From Ectocarpus siliculosus (lineage: Eukaryota; Sar; Phaeophyceae; Ectocarpales; Ectocarpaceae), in contig FN649752.1 of the NCBI GenBank assembly GCA_000310025.1, forward strand, positions 3,142,566 through 3,206,565: a stretch of 64,000 nt of DNA, read 5' to 3'. The translations under genes were made by a program, and so were the position numbers. This document shows, piece by piece, positions 57,888 through 64,000 of the stretch. The notes beneath the pieces are model-generated. The model made no database searches. It was not told the origin of the DNA and saw nothing but the letters and a program-made list of their open reading frames with translations. Each line of letters begins with the position of its first letter. The first letter of the stretch is position 1.

Positions 57888-60800
57888 CTGGCACACACGC
57901 AAGAATTGCGAAAAAACGAGAATATCATGTGAGGTTACCAAGTATCGCCACGCGCTTCAAAACACACGACGTAAAATTGGGGTCTGTACAATCGCAGCCC
58001 TTTTGGAAACAAGTCCTGTATGGGCGGGCAAACAAATTACCACATCGTTTAGAACACGAAAGTGTTTAGCGCAATACTCTTCCGCTCTTCTTGCGCTCTT
58101 CGCATGTACATCTGTGCAGTTCGAAAATGAAATCACAACGAGCAAGTGTGCGCATGGACGTTGCATGCAGAGAAATGGAGACGTTGGGGGAGGGAACAGG
58201 TCAGTTTAGGCTTTTGGCCATGAGCTATCTCACTGTGCGAATGGATGGGTGATACAAACAGCGGCAAACATCCAGAGATGCACAGCACAGCAGCAGATGC
58301 GAACCAAGGCCGTACAGACGCGACCCAAAACAGAGCAAGAACCGCATACTGCTTCAACCAATGTTGTACCTGGCACAGGGATATCGTATCACGCAGGGTC
58401 GAGACGAGCGGGAATGTCCGCGCGAACAGTCTGCGAAAGTAATGGTTTGCACTTCTAGTGGTGGAAAATGTTTTAAACGGGCCCATGGGGTGTCCCCAAC
58501 AAGCTCTTGAGAATCGATCATGGAACTGATTGTGGCAGGGGGAAAATGAACTATGATATTGACCAGACTGAGAATAAAGGCCGACCAGCCGCGTGTGTAG
58601 CGTGTACACAGCAATCGCATGGAATAGCCGTTCGCGCTAGTGCACTGCCCGGAGCCGAAAAGTCTTTATTTGTCAGAAGTGGTGAGATTGCTGCAAGATG
58701 CACTGACACACGCGAAAGACTAGCGCAGGAGACACAGCAATGGGCAAGCCCACTTTCCTCTCAACACCACTGGTGCGGCCGCTGCTATACTGAACCAGCC
58801 TTGATAAACCATGTTGGAAATTGACCGAGTTCAAATCAACGTTGCTGTGCCATAAATAAACGATACAGACGCGTGGAAAAATAGCTCACTTGCTTCGCTG
58901 TAAGGGCAAAGCGTCCAGTGCAAATGTGGCCGTGGCAGTTTGCGACGCGGTAGCCAGTGGAAGTCCGGTGTTTGCAATACGGCGGCCGCATGCACGAGTA
59001 CAATGCACCGTTAAGTTCCGGCATGTGTGTTTCTGCAGTGTGAGGTACCTGGTGGTGAGGTTGACACGGTTTGCCGACTTCAACTAAAACAACTCCTCCT
59101 TGAATAGACTCAGACACCGCCAAAACACCAGCGGTGGACCCCTGACAAAAATGTTCGGGCACGACGAAAATGCCTTGCGAACGCGTTTTGTCTGTCGCAA
59201 CTCAAAAAGGTTGCCGGGGTCACTCGAGAAAGCACGTAACCTCAGGCCGGCCGGAAATAGGAGTGCCAAGAGTCGGCAAAAAGAAATGACGTACGCCCGT
59301 GCCATCTCTCCGATTATCCAGTAGTTGTGTGCCATGGGTTTGTTGGGACACACTGAACCATTCCTGCGGTTGAACCTTCATGGGAGACGAAGAATATGCA
59401 ACAACAGCCTGCAAACGAGTTCCTGTATTTTTCGTCAGAGTGACAAGTCAGTCACAATGCTTACGCATTCGCTTGATTCCGACAGCAAGAAAGTGTTTTT
59501 CTCAATAGGCATGGATCCTTTAGGACTCTTCGCAAGTCCTATTGTGATCGATACCGGCCCTGCTCATTGTGGATACAATTTCATTGTTTTTGTCGCACCA
59601 CAACAAAATTGGAACAGGCAGTGCATACACGTACATTACTCGGGCCGGTACATACCTCTTCTCTCCTATGTTCTCGTTCTCTCCGAAATGCCTGGCTCTC
59701 TTCCTGCTGCTTCGATTGACTCTCGGGTGCGGAAGGTTCCGGTTCTACCCTGCTAACCTGGTACTGTTGCTGCCTTTGAAGCTGTTTGACGAGCTGCACA
59801 CGTGGACATTCACGCACGCGAGGCCATTCGAGGGTTTTATTTCTGTCTCTCTTGTTTGTGTTGCCAAGTACTCGATGTTGTGAGCCACCACACAACAAGT
59901 TGACGCTGGGGGGGAATGAGTAATGAAAGAGGGACAGAGGTCCGGGGGGAATCCCGGACACCTCTTCACGGGCAAGAGGACAAGCAACGCGCGGAGCATC
60001 ACCGCGTACAATAAAAAAGTGGTGACCACATCAAGTTGCGGTCAAAAGACATGTGTTCGTGCACATCGCCTTGCAGAACACAAACTACAGGTATCATCCG
60101 ACAAAAAACAGCATGCACATGTGACCATGAACGCTGTTTCCACGCTCGTCAGGATGGAACCTCGACTCCGAGATCACCCGTAAGATACCAATTTGAGAGC
60201 ATAGACCAATAGAGGAGCACTAGGGACGGCAAAAGTGGTTGGGCATGGAGGTTGAGGTTAACTCAAAATACACTAGGGCGAACATGGATAAATTACACAG
60301 CACTCAAAAAAGAAACCGAACAGGATCCCCACAATTCTGTTCGGGGTCCCGACCTGAACCATGAACGCAGCTGAAGAAACCCACTGAGCTCCTAGGAAAA
60401 GTCAGCACACTCAGCCCGGCTACCGGGAGTGTGGAGCCGATTGCAGGGTCCACGCTGAAACGTGGACCCGAACCCAATAATGAAAAGAATATCATGCTAT
60501 TCCCGCCTCTTGATGAGTCCCAAATCCTCAGATACGGTGTACAACCAAACGTAATACCCCTACAGTTTCTTTGAGAGCAATCGAGGGAATGGTGCCCGTT
60601 ACGGCTTGGGTTCGGACTTTGGCTCAGATAGATATTTCTCAAGTGTAGGTTTCCCTCAAAGGTTCTGCAACAGCTTGACGGTACATTCACTTGGAATCAT
60701 GTTTCACGCCGGGACACACAGGAAGCTCGTTTCCTGAACCTCGGAGTCAGTATGGTAGACGTGACAGCAATTCAGGATGTGACAATAACGTGAGAGTCCC

Positions 60801-61947
60801 AACCGGTAACACATTGCCTCAAGAATACGACCATGGCTGAGATATTCAACGCGGTTGTACTGTAGACAACAAGTGCACGCCAACGGGGAATAGAACAAAC
60901 GCAAGACATCTAAACCAGTATAGACCGTGCAATGTTGGGATCGATTATATCGATTGGCGGTCGATACACCTGAAGAGATACAAGTCGGAATCTGCACGGC
61001 ATGATACATGTCGCGCCTTCCGGAAAATAGAAAATAGTGCGGAGGTGAATGAGACTGCCGCACTTCATGACAGAGGTATCCTTGATCGACAACACGAGCG
61101 TGGCCGAAACAAGACAAAAGGGTTGACCAAGAAATCAAAAGCATGTTTGGTTGGAAGTGTTATCAACCCTCACGTTCTCGGAAGGTTTGACGGCAACGCG
61201 ATTCATCCAACTCTCCGGTTCGCCTGCGGGTGTGTCTTCTACCCGCCTTGACTGCTGACCGCCCATAACCTTAACCTTCGTCCTAATTGCCCTAACCTCG
61301 CCAAGAGAACATGGTGAAACGAAACGGGCAGGCGGGCATGGGTGCGACAAGGAAGCACCATCAGCAGCATGTATCACAGGGCATTTCAACATTCCAGCGA
61401 TAAAGCGTGCGCCGCAAGACGTATAGCATGCGTGACCATAGCACTTAAATGCACACAGCAAGCCAACTATTATAGATAAGCTATTGTTGACTGCTGGTCA
61501 CCGATGCAGGTGCTGTTAAACTGCGACAGTAAGTGGGCGGGCGTTCGTTGTACGAAGGAAATAGCACTTCTAAAACATGTAAGCAGCACTGCTTTAGAAA
61601 GAAAGTCGGTAACACGTACAACATTTCTCACCGAGTACCTGACACGCTATGCTTCGCTAACCAATGAAGGCGCGAGGTACCAACCCTTGCTGTGGACACG
61701 TTGTACGGGGCAGACGCGAGTGGGTGGGTGTTGTGGAAGAAAGTACCGAGGAGGGGGTGGGTGGGTGGGTGGATGCATGAAAGCATGTTGTGTTTCCTTA
61801 TGGAACAAAATAGATTAATATCTTATGCAACAAACTGGCGCACCCGAAATGTCGCACTCGACCAGGTGAAGGCGCAAACAACTGGGTAAGGGAGATGACG
61901 GAGCACAGCGATTTCGAAAAAATGAAGGTGCCAAGCAGTCTATAAAA
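57888..61947. other. No further supported exons (4 kb)
   Basis: Probably intron or flank of the CHCH gene plus anonymous DNA. Open frames at 59325-59756 and 60304-60690 show no homology or splice logic. Confidence 0.4.
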
Positions 61948-62136
61948 CTAACGTTGCTCTGAGTTCCTACTGCTGTACAGCAAAGCAGTCAAGGGTGCGT
62001 TGTGAACGTAGCTGTCACCTGAGCTGTCGGTGTAGTGCACTGTAAGACCCTCTGCGATGCACAGCTGTGCAAGCAGCTTCGGGGTCTGGGATCTCGCGCC
62101 AAATGCAACAATGGCACGGGCCGTGCAAACGAGCAA
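61948..62136 (-). CDS. Possible small exon or ORF, unknown
   Basis: A 62-residue frame (ARAIVAFGARSQTPKLLAQL, then CIAEGLTVHYTDSSG) reads like coding sequence, with a possible GTGACA donor after DSS. No family recognised and no partner exon found. Confidence 0.25.
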   Translation of the reverse strand: MLVCTARAIVAFGARSQTPKLLAQLCIAEGLTVHYTDSSGDSYVHNAPLTALLYSSRNSEQR

Positions 62137-62323
62137 GAAGAACGAGGGGGTGCGGGATGCGGCGCAATTAGTGGTTGGTTCAGCCGTTGGGGGGGTACAG
62201 CGTACAGCAGTATAAACGAAACTGTCACCAGTTCCGTCGTTCCGTCATACGGATGCATGCATGTACACACATACAGCTATGCTATGCCTCCGTGAGGACG
62301 GATTTCACTGTTTCTCCCGGCAG

Positions 62324-63702
62324 GGCGTCGATGCAACGAGAGAGCAGTGCTTCCCGTCAAGCAGATGTACTCTCTCGAAGGCGATGGGGTTTGCGAGCAT
62401 CTGTATGAGTTTATTTCGTGTAAAGACGAGCTGTCGTTCCGGCCGACCATCAACATTGCAGACACTATCGTTTACAAGTTTGGACAGCCTGTCAGCTGGT
62501 ATTTCACCGGCGTGGACGGAAAGGTCAAGAAAAAATTCAAAACCAACATCATCAACACCAAGATTGAGGAGGCCTTCGTAAAAGCGAGCGTAGGATCGGA
62601 CATCGTTGCGTACTACATATCATGGACCAGCAATGGGTCCAAGTACCAAGACGGTGAGTCTTTTCATTTTGCAGCTGTTGGAATGCAGCCAATGCATCAT
62701 CTGGAAGCCTACAAATTAGACTATAAGTTGGTGACCGTAGTTTATAGACTTTCCCTTCACTTTCCCTCGGTAGCAACAGCAAAGAGTTGTTTTTGGTGTG
62801 TGGCGATCGTGTGGTGTCCGATGAAAAATAGTACTGAAGTACTCCGTATTCTGTGACATGAATAACCTCATTGTCCTGCCTCTTCTCAAGCAAGGATATC
62901 TGTGGACACTTACCACGTTTGGGGCTGTTGCTATGGCCAAATACGGCTCCTCTTGTGGCCGGTACTGCTAGTGGCAAGTCGTAGCAACACTTATCATTTA
63001 AACTTCTAGGAGGTAGGGCAGAGAAAATCAAGCACGTACAATAGTGTAGCCCACCTCCAACCCGGCAGCTGAGCAAATGGACGGTGTCTGGCTTTGATAG
63101 AGGAGCCATATTAACCTACGATATGCATGCACGATCACATTTGGGCATGCATACAATGAAATAAAACTGAAATGATCCTCGCTCCCCTACGCTGTGAAAG
63201 TGTGTGGGATGATCCAAAATCTGGATTATCTGTCTAGAAACTAGCAAAGTCAAGGCAGGCATGGTGGCAGCCAAAAGTACTCAACCGGGCTTCGTTACAA
63301 GCGGGTTCTTGTTTGCTGAGGAAGTTTCAAGCCATGCCGTCCGCTCAAAGAGACAACGTTTTCGTCTACAATTTTTTGCAGAAAACGAAGACAAAACAAC
63401 CATCGAGTACCTGGATCGGCAAGGCCTACGTGAGTTTGGGAAGTTGAGATCGTTTGTAAACAACCGAAAAATTCAGATTCGAAGTGCTTATGTTTCGCTT
63501 TGATATAGGTTGGCAGAAAAGCCGAAAGAGTAGGCTACAAGAGTTGCCTACTTGCAGTCTTCATTTGCATTTCCACCACATCGTAAAACAGGATGTACGT
63601 GCCACCCATCGTCCATGTTTGCAGGCAACTTTCTGTTTAACCGCTGGAAGGAACGTAATGGCATTCTTCAACGCTTCGTGGAGCCCAAGGGAACCCGAAA
63701 CG
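62324..63702 (+). CDS. Three phase-1-linked exons of an unrecognised gene (both ends missing)
   Basis: Exons 62324-62653, 63259-63429 and 63625-63702 join perfectly, and every border, including the outer two, is phase 1. The product reads YSLEGDGVCEHLYEFISCKD, SWYFTGVDGKVKKKFKTN, GFVTSGFLFAEEV, RQRFRLQFFAENEDKTTIEY and FLFNRWKERNGILQRFVEP. It looks like a compact soluble protein rich in Phe, Lys and Glu. No domain is recognised. Acceptors (TTTCTCCCGGCAG, TTTGCAG) and donors (GTGAGT twice, GTAATT) are good. At least one exon lies upstream and one beyond the window end. Codons are less GC-rich than in the 7-24 kb genes. Confidence 0.6.
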
Positions 63703-63815
63703 GTAATTGATCGTGAAGGCACAGGCACCGTTTAGCTGAGTTATGCAAACAGAACTGGCCTTTTAGTGCCGTACCGCAGGCCCCTCTGTCCATCCCCCGG
63801 CTGAGGAATGTTCTT

Positions 63816-63910
63816 GGTATGCGTTGCTTGTGACGTAAAACTCCCCTATTTCCCCCGGGGGGATTACTTTGTGGAAACAGGGGAGTTTTACGTCACAAAC
63901 ACCGCATACC
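63816..63910. repeat. 95-base near-perfect hairpin (MITE-like)
   Basis: Arms of about 38 bases: GGTATGCG, TTGTGACGTAAAACTCCCCT and TTTCC on the left, and their complement ending ACCGCATACC on the right, with few mismatches and an ~18-base loop. It lies in the putative intron after the last exon of the preceding gene. Confidence 0.75.
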
Positions 63911-64000
63911 CCCTTGGGCGGAATTGCCTCTGCGGGTGACGTCATGAACTAATGGTGAACACAACGGAGCCCGCGGACTAGGAAGGGCGTTCGCGGTTTT

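Noticed and set aside
1-64000. Integrated large DNA virus (phaeovirus) genes
   Set aside because: No capsid, helicase or polymerase gene of that kind was recognised; the genes are intron-rich host or transposon types.

Overview
The window looks like nuclear DNA of a stramenopile, most likely a brown alga related to Ectocarpus. Exons are GC-rich and introns have good GT-AG borders. Predicted proteins carry Ala/Gly/Ser-rich inserts and CAG-type runs. One gene begins with a signal peptide plus a D-G-F motif of the kind that marks plastid import in red-plastid algae. A TTAGGG-type interstitial repeat is present. The organism call is an inference from these features. One 100-base assembly gap lies at 40872-40971. 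Exon structures were assembled by eye from splice sites and codon phase, so borders can be off by a few bases.

Left part, 1-6 kb: the end of an acidic-tailed gene (+), a four-exon plastid-lumen-type protein (-), and an LYR-motif protein like LYRM5/ETFRF1 (+).

Metabolic block, 7.2-24.3 kb: two divergent gene pairs. The first is a membrane-anchored JmjC/cupin-8 oxygenase (-) facing a six-exon gene (+) that fuses a UbiA-type prenyltransferase to an FAD monooxygenase. The second is a short-chain dehydrogenase (-) facing a type I phosphodiesterase/nucleotide pyrophosphatase (+) whose layout recalls EboF. Prenyl transfer, hydroxylation or epoxidation, redox and phospho-ester hydrolysis in 17 kb suggest a prenylated-metabolite pathway, which the sequence does not prove. 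A ~0.42 kb tandem duplication sits between the pairs.

Middle, 27.2-32.8 kb: a minus-strand membrane-protein gene of at least seven exons. Its third recognisable exon needs a frameshift, and a tRNA-derived SINE with matching target repeats sits in its last intron.

Repeat-rich right part, 33-57 kb: a family of TA-flanked terminal-inverted-repeat elements that carry small Cys/His-finger ORFs instead of a transposase; an OTU-protease-like gene ending in a membrane segment; CAA-tailed short elements; a nested insertion of a 994 bp inverted-repeat element; an 800 bp inverted-repeat element; and two LINE fragments (reverse transcriptase and endonuclease).

Right end, 57-64 kb: the last exon of a twin-CX9C (CHCH, Mic19-like) protein (-), three phase-1-linked exons of an unrecognised gene running off the end (+), and a 95 bp near-perfect hairpin.
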